Source of the DNA: Nitrosomonadales bacterium
GTDB lineage: Bacteria; Pseudomonadota; Gammaproteobacteria; Burkholderiales; Gallionellaceae
Assembly: GCA_016218445.1 (NCBI GenBank)
Contig: JACREC010000046.1
Coordinates: forward strand, 1-49,423
Reading direction: 5' to 3'
Length of the DNA: 49,423 bases
Part shown: positions 38,538 through 48,204 of the stretch, piece after piece
How the letters are laid out: every line of letters starts with the position of its first letter
How positions within the stretch are numbered: the first letter of the stretch is position 1
Made by a program: the position numbers and the translations under genes
The notes under the pieces: generated by a model
Told to the model about the DNA's origin: nothing
Databases searched by the model: none
What the model saw: the letters and a program-made list of their open reading frames with translations, nothing else

Positions 38538-39434
38538 ATGAAACTCGCCCTAAAAATTGATGTGGATACCTACCGCGGCACCCGCGAAGGTGTGCCGCGC
38601 CTCATTGAAACTCTCAAAAAGCACAACGCGCAAGCCTCTTTCTTTTTCTCGCTCGGCCCCGACCACACCGGGCGCGCCATCTGGCGTGTATTCCGCCCCG
38701 GTTTTCTGGGCAAGGTGTCGCGCACTTCGGTGGTGGAACATTACGGCATCAAGACGCTGTTGTATGGCACGTTGCTGCCGGGGCCGGACATCGGGCACGG
38801 CTGCGCGGACGTCATGCGCTCGGTGCGCGATGCGGGCTTTGAGGTCGGCATCCATTGCCACGACCACATCCGCTGGCAGGATCATGTCGCTGGCAAGGAT
38901 GCCGAATGGACACGGCGCGAAATGCAGCGCGCGGTGGACAGGTTCACCGAAATATTTGGCGAGACGCCCAAGGCACACGCCGCAGCAGGCTGGCAGATGA
39001 ACCGCCATGCCTTGCGCCTGACGCAGCAACTGGGCTTCGATTACAGTTCCGACACGCGCGGCACGCATCCCTTCATTCCCACCGTGAACGCCGAGATCGT
39101 CGCCTGCCCGCAACTGCCCACCACCCTGCCGACACTGGACGAACTGATGAACCGCAACGGCATCACGCCGGACAACATCGCGCAACACATCCTGCAACTG
39201 ACCGCTAATCCATGGGCTACTGGCCATGTGTTCACCCTGCATGCCGAACTGGAAGGCGGCAAATTGCTGCCGGTATTCGAGCAATTGCTCAGCGGCTGGA
39301 AAGGGCAGGGCTACGAACTGGTGTCGTTGCGGCAATATCTCGAAGGGCTTGAGGGTATACTGCCCAGGCACGAGATGGTGATGCGCGAAGTGGATGGGCG
39401 TGTTGGCACGCTTGCCGTGCAGGGTAATACCTGA
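38538..39434 (+). CDS. arnD: ArnD-like polysaccharide deacetylase family deformylase
   Basis: LALKIDVDTYRGTREGVPRLIETLKKHNAQASFFFSLGPDHTGRAIWRVF; GIHCHDHIRWQDHV. Confidence 0.88.
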   Translation: MKLALKIDVDTYRGTREGVPRLIETLKKHNAQASFFFSLGPDHTGRAIWRVFRPGFLGKVSRTSVVEHYGIKTLLYGTLLPGPDIGHGCADVMRSVRDAGFEVGIHCHDHIRWQDHVAGKDAEWTRREMQRAVDRFTEIFGETPKAHAAAGWQMNRHALRLTQQLGFDYSSDTRGTHPFIPTVNAEIVACPQLPTTLPTLDELMNRNGITPDNIAQHILQLTANPWATGHVFTLHAELEGGKLLPVFEQLLSGWKGQGYELVSLRQYLEGLEGILPRHEMVMREVDGRVGTLAVQGNT

Positions 39435-39520
39435 ATGTGCGTACAGGTACCAGTTGATTTGATGCGGCGTTTCCGGATTGAATTTTCGCTCTCGAAGACT
39501 TGATTCTAATAGGAGTTACT

Positions 39521-41893
39521 ATGAAAACCATTAAATGGCCAACGCCTTTTTATTATGAATTTAAGGAAAACCTGGATGACTTCGATAGCGAACCCTGCTT
39601 TATCGTATTCAATGATGGGCACGAGTTCCAGGGGGAATTAACCCGTTTTTCTCCCGAAGAGGGCATCCTGGAAACCTTAGCTGCCACTGGCGGCCTCAAC
39701 AAGCTAAAGTTGCAGTACGTCAATTATCTTCGCCTTGTTCATCCAGTACACCTCAAAAAGAAGGCCGGCTTGATCGATGAAAATCATGCAGTAGTTTTTG
39801 GAGATTCCAGGAAGCAGAGTTGCTCGGTTTTATTTACCAACGGCAAAAAACTTGAGGGCGAAACTGTCGATTCCGTTGTTGACAATTCTGGACTCTATCT
39901 TTTTCTGGCAGGTGCGTCCGGAACCGTTTTTCGCCATTTCATTCCCACACAAGCGATTAAAAGCTACCACATAGGTGAAGCGATCGGCCAGATGCTGGTC
40001 AAGGAAAATGTTGTTACCCAGAAAGAAATAGACCTCGGACTCGAGAATCAGGAGCTGCTTCGCGCCAAGCGTATCGGCGAATACTTGACCAATGAACAAA
40101 TTGTTACGCCGGCTCAACTTGTCGCGGCAGTCGAACGCCAGTTCGGATCCGATTTGAAGCTTGGGGATGTGCTGATCCGGGAGAAGATAATCACGCAGAA
40201 AGACCTGGAAGCAGCATTGGCCAAGCAGACGCTCAACAGGAAAAAAACACTAGGCGAAATCCTGGTCAACATGGGTGTGGTTGATGAAGATACCATCAGG
40301 CGCATGCTGGTCGAAAAGCTGGGCATTCCGTTTGTGAATGTCAAAAAATACAAGGTTGATCCCAATGCTGTCTTGCTTGTTCCAATCGGTTTTGCCAAAA
40401 AATATTCAATCGTGCCACTTTTCCGCAAGGATAAAACGCTGATTGTTGCGATGGAAAACCCGATGAATTGGGAGTTATTGAACGAACTGCGCTTTTTAAC
40501 CAGTATGAATATTGTGCCCGTTATGGCATCGAAGGGAGATATCCTTTATGCCGTCAAGCATTTCTACAAATCGGCGGAAAGTACGCTGCAAATTAATGAC
40601 CTTGCTTTCGACCTGATTTCTTCGGAGGGTGCGGAAAATTCCACTGAGGAAAACATTACGGAGTCGGACAATTCACTGGTCAGGCTTGTCAATAAGGTTA
40701 TTGTCGATGCATGTGATCAGGACGTATCGGACATCCACATCGAGACCTATTCAGGGAAGCGCAATACGGTTATCCGGTTTCGCGTAGATGGGTCGCTCAG
40801 CAAGTATTACGAATTCCCTTCGAACTATAGAAATGCGCTGATCTCCAGAATAAAGATCATGGCGAAACTGGATATCTCTGAAAAGCGCAAACCGCAGGAC
40901 GGGAAAATTGAGTTAAAGCGTCGCGGAGAAGAAAGAGTCGAGCTTCGCGTCGCAACAGTTCCAACGGCTAACGGCCTTGAAGACATCGTCATGCGGGTAC
41001 TCACCGCTGCGGAACCCGTTCCGATTGAAAAAATGGGACTAGCCGCCGACGTATTGGAGAGAATCAAGCAATTGGCCGCAAAACCGTACGGGCTTTTTCT
41101 GGTCTGCGGTCCGACTGGATCGGGTAAAACGACCATGCTGCATTCGATACTCGGATTCATCAATACGCCAGACAGAAAAATATGGACTGCTGAAGATCCT
41201 ATCGAGATCACTCAGGAGGGGCTGCGTCAGGTTCAGGTAAATTCGCGTATCGGCTGGACTTTCGCTGCTGCAATGCGCAGTTTTTTGCGCGCCGACCCGG
41301 ATGTCATCATGGTCGGTGAAATGCGCGATAGCGAAACCGCAAAAACCGCCATCGAAGCTTCCCTGACGGGCCACATGGTTTTTTCAACGCTGCACACAAA
41401 CAACGCGTCGGAAAGCATGGTGAGGCTGCTTGATCTGGGAATGGATCCGTTCAATGCTTCAGATGCGCTGGTTGGCATCCTTGCGCAGCGTTTGGCCAAA
41501 CAATTCTGTGAACATTGCAAAAAAAGCCATACCGCATCGGTTGACGAAATTAACGAATTGGCCCAGGAATATTGCCAGAACACACCGCTCGATCCTGATA
41601 CCGTGTATCAACAGTGGCGAAAAACTCACGCCAATGAAAGTGGGGAATTTTCGCTTTCTTCCGCTAAAGGATGTGCTGAATGCGGCGGTACGGGATATAA
41701 AGGAAGAATAGGCTTGTACGAATTCCTGGAGGCGACTGTGCCAATCAAGAAACTGATTCAGAAACATGCTGCAGCCGAAGACCTGCTGTTTGCGGCCATC
41801 AATCAGGGTATGCATACCTTGAAACAGGACGGAATTGAGAAGATTCTGCAGGGACATACCGATATTTTCCAAGTCAGGGCGGTCTGCAATTAA
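39521..41893 (+). CDS. GspE/PilB-type secretion ATPase with unusual N-terminal region
   Basis: Walker A GPTGSGKTTMLHSIL, Asp box EDPIEITQEGLRQVQVN, Walker B LRADPDVIMVGEMRDSETAKTAIEASLTGHMVFSTLHTN, Zn motif CEHC...CAEC. Confidence 0.88.
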   Translation: MKTIKWPTPFYYEFKENLDDFDSEPCFIVFNDGHEFQGELTRFSPEEGILETLAATGGLNKLKLQYVNYLRLVHPVHLKKKAGLIDENHAVVFGDSRKQSCSVLFTNGKKLEGETVDSVVDNSGLYLFLAGASGTVFRHFIPTQAIKSYHIGEAIGQMLVKENVVTQKEIDLGLENQELLRAKRIGEYLTNEQIVTPAQLVAAVERQFGSDLKLGDVLIREKIITQKDLEAALAKQTLNRKKTLGEILVNMGVVDEDTIRRMLVEKLGIPFVNVKKYKVDPNAVLLVPIGFAKKYSIVPLFRKDKTLIVAMENPMNWELLNELRFLTSMNIVPVMASKGDILYAVKHFYKSAESTLQINDLAFDLISSEGAENSTEENITESDNSLVRLVNKVIVDACDQDVSDIHIETYSGKRNTVIRFRVDGSLSKYYEFPSNYRNALISRIKIMAKLDISEKRKPQDGKIELKRRGEERVELRVATVPTANGLEDIVMRVLTAAEPVPIEKMGLAADVLERIKQLAAKPYGLFLVCGPTGSGKTTMLHSILGFINTPDRKIWTAEDPIEITQEGLRQVQVNSRIGWTFAAAMRSFLRADPDVIMVGEMRDSETAKTAIEASLTGHMVFSTLHTNNASESMVRLLDLGMDPFNASDALVGILAQRLAKQFCEHCKKSHTASVDEINELAQEYCQNTPLDPDTVYQQWRKTHANESGEFSLSSAKGCAECGGTGYKGRIGLYEFLEATVPIKKLIQKHAAAEDLLFAAINQGMHTLKQDGIEKILQGHTDIFQVRAVCN

Positions 41894-41924
41894 GCTACAA
41901 GCCGCGATCCGCTTGGTTTGTAAT

Positions 41925-43271
41925 CTAACCTTCGCGCCCTATCCCGTGATACTCGATGCCCATCGCCTTGATGTCGGCCGGCTCGAACAGGTTGCGCCCG
42001 TCGAAGATCACCGGCTGTTTCAGGCGTGATTTTATGGTTTCGAAATCCGGGCTCTTGAAGGCCTTCCATTCCGTCACGATGATCAGCGCATCGGCATCCT
42101 GCAGCGCATCCTTCGAGTTGTCGGCATAGCTCAGATCGGCGCGTTCGCCATAAATGTGGCGGGTTTCTTTCATCGCCGCCGGGTCGTAGGCGGTAACGGT
42201 TGCGCCTCGCGCCCATAACCCTTCCATCACCACGCGGCTGGTGGCCTCGCGCATGTCGTCGGTGCCCGGCTTGAACGCCAGTCCCCATAGCGCGAAGTGT
42301 TTGCCTTTGAGGTCGTTGCCGAAACGCCTGGTAATCTTTTGCAGCAGCACGTTCTTCTGCGCATGGTTCACCTCTTCCACCGCATGCAGGACTTTCAGCG
42401 GCAGGCCATATTCTTCGCCGGTGCGTTGCAGGGCGCGGATGTCCTTGGGGAAGCACGAGCCGCCGTAGCCGCAGCCGGCGTACAGAAAGTGATAACCGAT
42501 GCGCTGGTCGGAGCCGATGCCCTTGCGCACATGCTCGATGTCCGCACCGACGCGCTCGGCCAGGTTGGCCAGTTCGTTCATGAATGAGATGCGCGTGGCG
42601 AGCATGGCGTTGGCAGCGTACTTGGTCAGCTCGGCGGATTTGATGTCCATCACCATCAGGCGGTCGTGGTTGCGCTGGAACGGGGCGTACATGTCGTGCA
42701 TCACCTTGATGGCGCGCTCATCCTCCGCGCCGATCACTATGCGGTCCGGGCGGTTGAAGTCTTCGATAGCAGCACCTTCCTTGAGGAATTCAGGATTCGA
42801 TACCACGGAAAAACCAGGACTGAGGGCTGAGGACTGAGGTTTGAGGCCGCGTTTTTCGAGCTCTTCCTGCACGGCAGCACGGACTTTATCTGCGGTGCCG
42901 ACCGGCACCGTGGACTTGTCCACGATCACTTTGTATTCGTTCATGTGCTTGCCGATGTTGCGCGCGGCGGCTACAACATATTGCAAATCCGCGGAGCCGT
43001 CCTCACCGGACGGGGTGCCCACCGCGATCATCTGCACCAGGCCATGCGCCACGCTCTCCGCAACGTCGGTGGTGAAGCGCAAGCGGCCAGCCGCAACATT
43101 GCTCTTAATGACGTCTTCCAGACCCGGCTCATAAATCGGCACGCCGCCGTTGTTGAGAATGTCTATCTTGCGCGGATCGACATCCAGGCAGATGACATCG
43201 TTGCCCAGTTCGGCGAGGCATGCGCCGGAAACCAGGCCGACATAGCCGGAACCTATTACGGTAATTTTCAT
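41925..43271 (-). CDS. ugd: UDP-glucose 6-dehydrogenase with internal repeat-encoded segment
   Basis: [70 protein letters not shown]. Confidence 0.94.
   Translation of the reverse strand: MKITVIGSGYVGLVSGACLAELGNDVICLDVDPRKIDILNNGGVPIYEPGLEDVIKSNVAAGRLRFTTDVAESVAHGLVQMIAVGTPSGEDGSADLQYVVAAARNIGKHMNEYKVIVDKSTVPVGTADKVRAAVQEELEKRGLKPQSSALSPGFSVVSNPEFLKEGAAIEDFNRPDRIVIGAEDERAIKVMHDMYAPFQRNHDRLMVMDIKSAELTKYAANAMLATRISFMNELANLAERVGADIEHVRKGIGSDQRIGYHFLYAGCGYGGSCFPKDIRALQRTGEEYGLPLKVLHAVEEVNHAQKNVLLQKITRRFGNDLKGKHFALWGLAFKPGTDDMREATSRVVMEGLWARGATVTAYDPAAMKETRHIYGERADLSYADNSKDALQDADALIIVTEWKAFKSPDFETIKSRLKQPVIFDGRNLFEPADIKAMGIEYHGIGREG
42815..42846. repeat. ACTGAGG-word repeat inside ugd
   Basis: caggactgagggctgaggactgaggtttgagg encodes [10 protein letters not shown] on minus strand. 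Confidence 0.75.
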
Positions 43272-43302
43272 TGCATCAAGCTTTCAAAAAATGAGGCACG
43301 CA

Positions 43303-44241
43303 TTATACGTGCAACCATCTGGTGATTGTGTTCCTGACTTGTTCAGCCAGGTTGTGCGCCAGGCAGTCAATCTCGATGTTGTCCGGCATCGAACGCAGCC
43401 AGGTGAGCTGCCGCTTGGCGAGTTGGCGGGTGGCGGCGATGCCTTTGTCCAGCAGTTCCGCCTCGCTGATTTCGTCTTCGAGATATTGCCATGCCTGGCG
43501 GTAGCCAACACAACGCATGGAGGTCATGTTCGCGTGCAGCGAATATTTTTCGCGGAGGGTGCGCAGTTCATCGACCAAGCCTTGTTCGAACATGCTCTTG
43601 AAGCGGGTAGCAATGCGGGCGTGTAATGCAGAACGGTCAGAAGGGGCGAGGGCAATGGAGATGATGCGGTAGGGCAGTTCGCTGTCAGTTTTTTGTTTGA
43701 GCAGCGCGGACATGGGCTGCCCGGTGAGCCGATAGATTTCCATTGCGCGCTGGATGCGTTGCGTGTCGGCCGGCTTCAGGCGTGCGGCGGTTTCCGCATC
43801 TACCTGCGCGAGTTGCCGGTGCAGGTGCTGGATGCCGTGTTGCGCGATCTCGGTATCGAGTGCGGCGCGCACAGCGGCATTAGCCTGCGGCAATTCGCTC
43901 AGCCCTTCGCGCAGTGACTTGAAGTACAGCATGGTGCCGCCGACCAGCAGCGGGATCTTGCCGCGCTGCGTGATGTCGTGCATCAGGCGCAGCGCATCGT
44001 GGCGGAAGGCTGCGGCGGAATAGGCTTCGGTGGGGTCGAGTATGTCGATCAGGTGATGCGGTGCGCGGGCGAGGGTGGTGGCATCCGGCTTGGCGGTGCC
44101 GATGTCCATGTCCCGGTACACCAGCGCCGAATCCACGCTGATGAGTTCCACCGGCAAGCGCTGCGCCAGTTCCACCGCGACGTTTGTCTTGCCGCTGGCG
44201 GTGGGACCCATCAGGAAGATGGCGGGGGGTAGCGTTGTCAT
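43303..44241 (-). CDS. miaA: tRNA dimethylallyltransferase
   Basis: [44 protein letters not shown]; start at MTTLPPAIF. Confidence 0.94.
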   Translation of the reverse strand: MTTLPPAIFLMGPTASGKTNVAVELAQRLPVELISVDSALVYRDMDIGTAKPDATTLARAPHHLIDILDPTEAYSAAAFRHDALRLMHDITQRGKIPLLVGGTMLYFKSLREGLSELPQANAAVRAALDTEIAQHGIQHLHRQLAQVDAETAARLKPADTQRIQRAMEIYRLTGQPMSALLKQKTDSELPYRIISIALAPSDRSALHARIATRFKSMFEQGLVDELRTLREKYSLHANMTSMRCVGYRQAWQYLEDEISEAELLDKGIAATRQLAKRQLTWLRSMPDNIEIDCLAHNLAEQVRNTITRWLHV

Positions 44242-44266
44242 GCGAAACAGTCCATTTGGCACAATA

Positions 44267-44355
44267 TCCCCTCCCCCTTGCAGGGGGAGGGGTAGGGAGG
44301 GGGTAGACACTCGACTTCTACCCCCATCCTAACCTTCCCCCAGCAAGGGGGAAGG
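44267..44355. repeat. paired CCCTCCCCCTTGCAGGGGGAGGG elements in inverted orientation
   Basis: ccctcccccttgcagggggaggggtagggagggggtag ... ctacccccatcctaaccttcccccagcaagggggaagg. Confidence 0.75.
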
Positions 44356-44374
44356 AATGAGAGCGGTTCTGAGT

Positions 44375-45640
44375 TCATGCCAATTCCTTATCGCGCGTTT
44401 CGCGCATCGCCAGTACAGCCAGCACGCTGATTGCTGCCGCGGCAGAAACGTAGCTGCCCACCCAGGCGAGTCCGCCGCGCAGCGCCAGTTGTTGCGCGAG
44501 ATAAGGTGCGAGCGAAGCGCCGAGTATGCCACCCAGGTTGTAAGCTGCACCTGCCCCGGTGTAGCGCACGGCGGTCGGGAACAGCTCCGGCAGCAACGCG
44601 CCCATTGGCGCGAAGGTGGCGCCCATCAGGAGCAGTTCGATGGATAAGAAGGCGGTGACTTGCCACGGCGAGCCGCTGCCCAGCATCGGCGCCAGCAGGA
44701 AGCCGGACAGGAATGCCGCGCTGCCCGCAACCAGCAGCACCGGGCGGCGGCCATAACGGTCGCCTGCCCATGCGGAAAGCGGCGTGGCAGCAGCCATGAA
44801 GAGAACGGCGATGCACAGCATGGACAGGAATTGCGGACGCGGGATGCCGAGCGTGGTGACACCGTAGCTCAACGAAAACACCGTGGAAATGTAGAACAGC
44901 GCGTAACACACGACCATGGCCAGTGCGCCCAGCAGCAAGGGCGCGGCATGATGTGAGAGCAGTTGCGCGAGCGGCAACCTGACGGGCTGCCGCGTTGCCA
45001 ACTCCTTGGCGAACACCGGCGTCTCCGCGAGCCTGAGCCGCACGTAGAGGCCGACGATGACCAGCGCCGCGCTGGCTAGGAACGGGATGCGCCAGCCCCA
45101 TGCGCGGAACTGCGCATCGTCGAGCCACTGCGACAGCAGCAGGAAACTGCCGGTGGCGCACAGGAAGCCAACGGGCGGCCCAAGTTGCGGGAACATGCCG
45201 AACCAGCCGCGCTTGCCTTCAGGCGCATATTCCGCAGCGAGCAGGGCCGCGCCGCCCCATTCGCCGCCCAAGCCGATGCCTTGGCCGAAGCGCAGCAGGC
45301 AGAGCAGGGCGGGTGCGGCCCAGCCGATCAGGTCGTGGCCGGGCAGCACGCCGATCAGCGTGGTGGAGATGCCCATTACCAGCAGCGAAGCAACCAGAGT
45401 CGTTTTACTGCCGATGCGGTCGCCGAAATGGCCGAACAGCAAGGCGCCGAACGGGCGCGCGAGAAACGCGATGCCGAAAGTGAGGAACGCATTCAGCGCC
45501 TGCGCCGCGGGATCGCTGCCGGGAAAAAATACCGGGCCGATCACCATCGCCACAGCGAGGCCGTAAATATAGAAATCGTAAAACTCGATGGCCGTGCCGA
45601 TGAAACTGGCGAAGGCGATACGCGTGGTGGAGGGTGTCAT
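44375..45640 (-). CDS. MFS metabolite:proton symporter-type transporter
   Basis: SFIGTAIEFYDFYIYGLAVAMVIGPVFFPG; FGHFGDRIGSKTTLVASLLVMGISTTLIG; GGEWGGAALLAAEYAPEGKRGW. Confidence 0.88.
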   Translation of the reverse strand: MTPSTTRIAFASFIGTAIEFYDFYIYGLAVAMVIGPVFFPGSDPAAQALNAFLTFGIAFLARPFGALLFGHFGDRIGSKTTLVASLLVMGISTTLIGVLPGHDLIGWAAPALLCLLRFGQGIGLGGEWGGAALLAAEYAPEGKRGWFGMFPQLGPPVGFLCATGSFLLLSQWLDDAQFRAWGWRIPFLASAALVIVGLYVRLRLAETPVFAKELATRQPVRLPLAQLLSHHAAPLLLGALAMVVCYALFYISTVFSLSYGVTTLGIPRPQFLSMLCIAVLFMAAATPLSAWAGDRYGRRPVLLVAGSAAFLSGFLLAPMLGSGSPWQVTAFLSIELLLMGATFAPMGALLPELFPTAVRYTGAGAAYNLGGILGASLAPYLAQQLALRGGLAWVGSYVSAAAAISVLAVLAMRETRDKELA

Positions 45641-45649
45641 TCTGAGTTG

Positions 45650-45733
45650 TAAGTTGTTAGACGTAAGTCGTAAGTTGGTGTTGTCGCTGCGCGGTTCTTT
45701 AACTAGCAACTTACGTCTTACGTCTAACAACTT
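45650..45733. repeat. quasi-palindromic element of GTAAGTTG/ACGTAAG words
   Basis: gtaagttgttagacgtaagtcgtaagttg ... caacttacgtcttacgtctaacaac. Confidence 0.65.
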
Positions 45734-45736
45734 TTC

Positions 45737-47593
45737 TCATTTCCCGCGCATGAACATCGCGTCGAGTTCGGCGAGTGAGATCTGGAACCAAGTCGGGCGC
45801 CCGTGGTTGCATTGGCCGGAGCGCTCGGTGCGTTCCATCTCGCGCAGGATGCCGTTCATCTCGGCCAGCGTGAGTTGCTGGTTGGCGCGCACGGCGGCAT
45901 GGCAGGCCAGTGTGGCGAGCAGTTCGTTGCGCCGTTCGGTCAGCGCGCGGCTCGCGCCATATTCGCGCAGTTCGTGCAACACATCGCGCGCGGCAGCCTC
46001 GGCGTGCGCCTGCTTGAGCAGGGCGGGCATGGCGCGCACCGCCAGGGTGGTGGGCGAGAGCGGGGCAAGGTCGAAACCGAGTTGCGCCAGCGTTGCCTGT
46101 TCTTCTTCTGCGGTGGCGACATCCAGCGCAGCGGCGGCGAAACTCACCGGAATCAGCAGCGGTTGCGCGGGAATACGTTGCTCATCGAGCGCGGCCTTGA
46201 GTTTTTCATACACGATGCGTTCGTGCGCGGCATGCATATCCACTATCACCATGCCGTACTGGTTCTGCGCCAGAATGTAGATGCCGGCAAGTTGGGCGAG
46301 GGCAAAGCCAAGCGGCGGGATGCCGGTGTCGCTTGGCGGTTCATCACTTTCGTTTGCCTGACAACCTGCAACTGACAACTGAGCCCCACCCCTGTTCCCA
46401 AACAGCGCATCGTAGAAGGCAAGCGGCTGGGCAGCCGTGTGCAAAGGCATGGTGTGTTGTTGCGAGGTAAGGGTATTGTCATTCCGGCGCAGGCCGGAAT
46501 CCAGTTGATTAAAAGCGCTGGATTCCGGCCGGAGTTTATCCTGAGCGCGGACGAGGGGCCGGAATGACGAATCTGGTTCGGGGGTTTCCTTCGTTTCAGC
46601 TCCCGCCATCGGCGCACCCAGCGCCTGTTGCAGAGTGTGGAATATGAATTGGTGTATGGCCTGGCTGTCGCGGAAACGCACCTCGCTCTTGGCCGGATGC
46701 ACGTTCACGTCCACCTGCTCCGGCGGTAGTTCGAGAAACAACACGAAGGCCGGATGGCGCTGGTGGTGCAGGATGTCCTGGTAGGCCTGGCGCAGCGCGT
46801 GCGCCAGCACCTTGTCGCGCACGAAGCGGCCATTGACGAAAAAAAATTGCGCATCGCGCGTGGCGCGCGAGTAGGCGGGCAGCGAGACCATGCCGTACAG
46901 GCGCAGGTTCGCGGCTTGGCGATCCACGCTGACTGCGCCCTGCGCGAATTCGTCGCCGAGCAGGGCGGTGATGCGCTGTTGCAGGGAGTGGGCGGGCAGT
47001 TGCCACACCATGCGGTTGTTGTGTTGCAGCGAGAGCGCGGCATCCGGGCGCGACAGCGCGATGCGCTTGAAGGCCTCCTCGCAATAGGCGAACTCGGTGG
47101 CTTCGGACTTGAGGAATTTGCGCCGCGCCGGGGTGTTGAAATACAGCTCGCGCAGTTCCACGCTGGTGCCATGCGCGTGGGCGGCGGGTGCGGCATCGCT
47201 TTGTGTGCCATCAACTGCCTGAATTTGCCAGGCATGGGTAGATTCCGTGATGCGGCTGGTGAGCGTTACCTGAGCCACCGCCGCCATGCTGGCCAGCGCC
47301 TCACCGCGAAAGCCCATGCTGGCAACGCGCTGCAAGTCATCCAGCGAAGAAATCTTGCTGGTGGCATGGCGCATCAGGGCAAATGGCAATTCACCGTGCG
47401 CAATGCCGCCGCCGTTGTCGCGCACGCGCAGCAGCTTGATGCCGCCGCCCTCCAGTTGCACCGCGATCTCGGTTGCTCCCGCATCCAAACTATTCTCCAT
47501 CAGTTCCTTGAGCGCGGAAGCAGGGCGTTCGATCACCTCGCCGGCGGCGATCTGGTTGATGAGCAGGTCGGGCAACAGACGGATGGCAGACAT
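45737..47593 (-). CDS. mutL: DNA mismatch repair protein MutL with repeat-encoded linker
   Basis: IRLLPDLLINQIAAGEVIERPASALKELMENSLDAGATEI; GFRGEALASMAAV; C-terminal QCNHGRPTW. Confidence 0.95.
   Translation of the reverse strand: MSAIRLLPDLLINQIAAGEVIERPASALKELMENSLDAGATEIAVQLEGGGIKLLRVRDNGGGIAHGELPFALMRHATSKISSLDDLQRVASMGFRGEALASMAAVAQVTLTSRITESTHAWQIQAVDGTQSDAAPAAHAHGTSVELRELYFNTPARRKFLKSEATEFAYCEEAFKRIALSRPDAALSLQHNNRMVWQLPAHSLQQRITALLGDEFAQGAVSVDRQAANLRLYGMVSLPAYSRATRDAQFFFVNGRFVRDKVLAHALRQAYQDILHHQRHPAFVLFLELPPEQVDVNVHPAKSEVRFRDSQAIHQFIFHTLQQALGAPMAGAETKETPEPDSSFRPLVRAQDKLRPESSAFNQLDSGLRRNDNTLTSQQHTMPLHTAAQPLAFYDALFGNRGGAQLSVAGCQANESDEPPSDTGIPPLGFALAQLAGIYILAQNQYGMVIVDMHAAHERIVYEKLKAALDEQRIPAQPLLIPVSFAAAALDVATAEEEQATLAQLGFDLAPLSPTTLAVRAMPALLKQAHAEAAARDVLHELREYGASRALTERRNELLATLACHAAVRANQQLTLAEMNGILREMERTERSGQCNHGRPTWFQISLAELDAMFMRGK
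46478..46568. repeat. GTCATTCCGGCGCAGGCCGGAATCCAG element inside mutL
   Basis: gtcattccggcgcaggccggaatccag...ctggattccggcc...gaggggccggaatgac; same family as 33362..33470. Confidence 0.8.
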
Positions 47594-47670
47594 CAATGGC
47601 GAAAGGTAATGAATTGCGCGCCATTATAACGGACGCGGTGGGTGAAATGCCTCACGCAACAGGATGCTGC

Positions 47671-47768
47671 AAATTGTGGTTCCGACATCACATCCGCTAC
47701 GTGGATATGAGTCTGCGCCGCAATGTGTCGCCCTGCGACAAATTGTGGCTCCGGCATCACATCCTGCT
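47671..47768 (+). repeat. pair of ~28-bp direct repeats, period 69 bp
   Basis: aaattgtggttccgacatcacatccgct (47671) and aaattgtggctccggcatcacatcctgct (47740). Confidence 0.6.
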
Positions 47769-47781
47769 GCGCAGAATGATT

Positions 47782-47917
47782 AGGGAAACGCAGATTAAAT
47801 CGTCATTGCGAGGAGCGTAGCGACGTGGCAATCCAGAAGTTCGTTTGAAATCAAAAAACTGGATTGCCACGCTTCGCTCGCAATGACAGATTGAGTGAAT
47901 AAATCGGCGTTTCCTTA
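47782..47917. repeat. nested MITE-like element: outer GGAAACGC(A)GATT inverted repeats around a CATTGCGAGGAGCG..CAATGACA palindrome
   Basis: gggaaacgcagattaaat-[cgtcattgcgaggagcgtagcgacgtggcaatccag...ctggattgccacgcttcgctcgcaatgac]-...ataaatcggcgtttcct. Confidence 0.65.
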
Positions 47918-48048
47918 GTTTATACCGCAAAAGGTCGCTAAGAAGGTGCGACATTTTGACGCGCGACATCATGTCGCATTCCAAAAATAATTTCCCGTCC
48001 ATAAAATTCGCGCAGTCAGTATTGGCCATAGCAACCTAAGGTGAAGAT

Positions 48049-48156
48049 ATGTTTGCCAAGCTAAAAAAGCAAATTGTTCAAGTCGCCGTCGGGAGCCTGA
48101 CCGTAAAGGAAGTGCTGCCGCAGATTCTGTGTATACGCTGGGAAGGCAATGGGTAG
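48049..48156 (+). CDS. short ORF, MFAKLK peptide copy 1 (35 aa)
   Basis: aaggtgaagatATG; MFAKLKKQIVQVAVGSLTVKEVLPQILCIRWEGNG*; leader duplicated at 48638..48658. Confidence 0.4.
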   Translation: MFAKLKKQIVQVAVGSLTVKEVLPQILCIRWEGNG

Positions 48157-48204
48157 CAATAATCCTAAATCCGAAATAACAATTTCTTAAAACGGGGGCA
48201 CGTT

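Noticed and set aside
44242-44310. N-terminal extension of miaA ([23 protein letters not shown])
   Set aside because: Encoded by the intergenic palindrome; the conserved protein starts at [19 protein letters not shown]. Unlike kdsB or mutL, a normal start lies downstream, so no in-frame insertion is needed.
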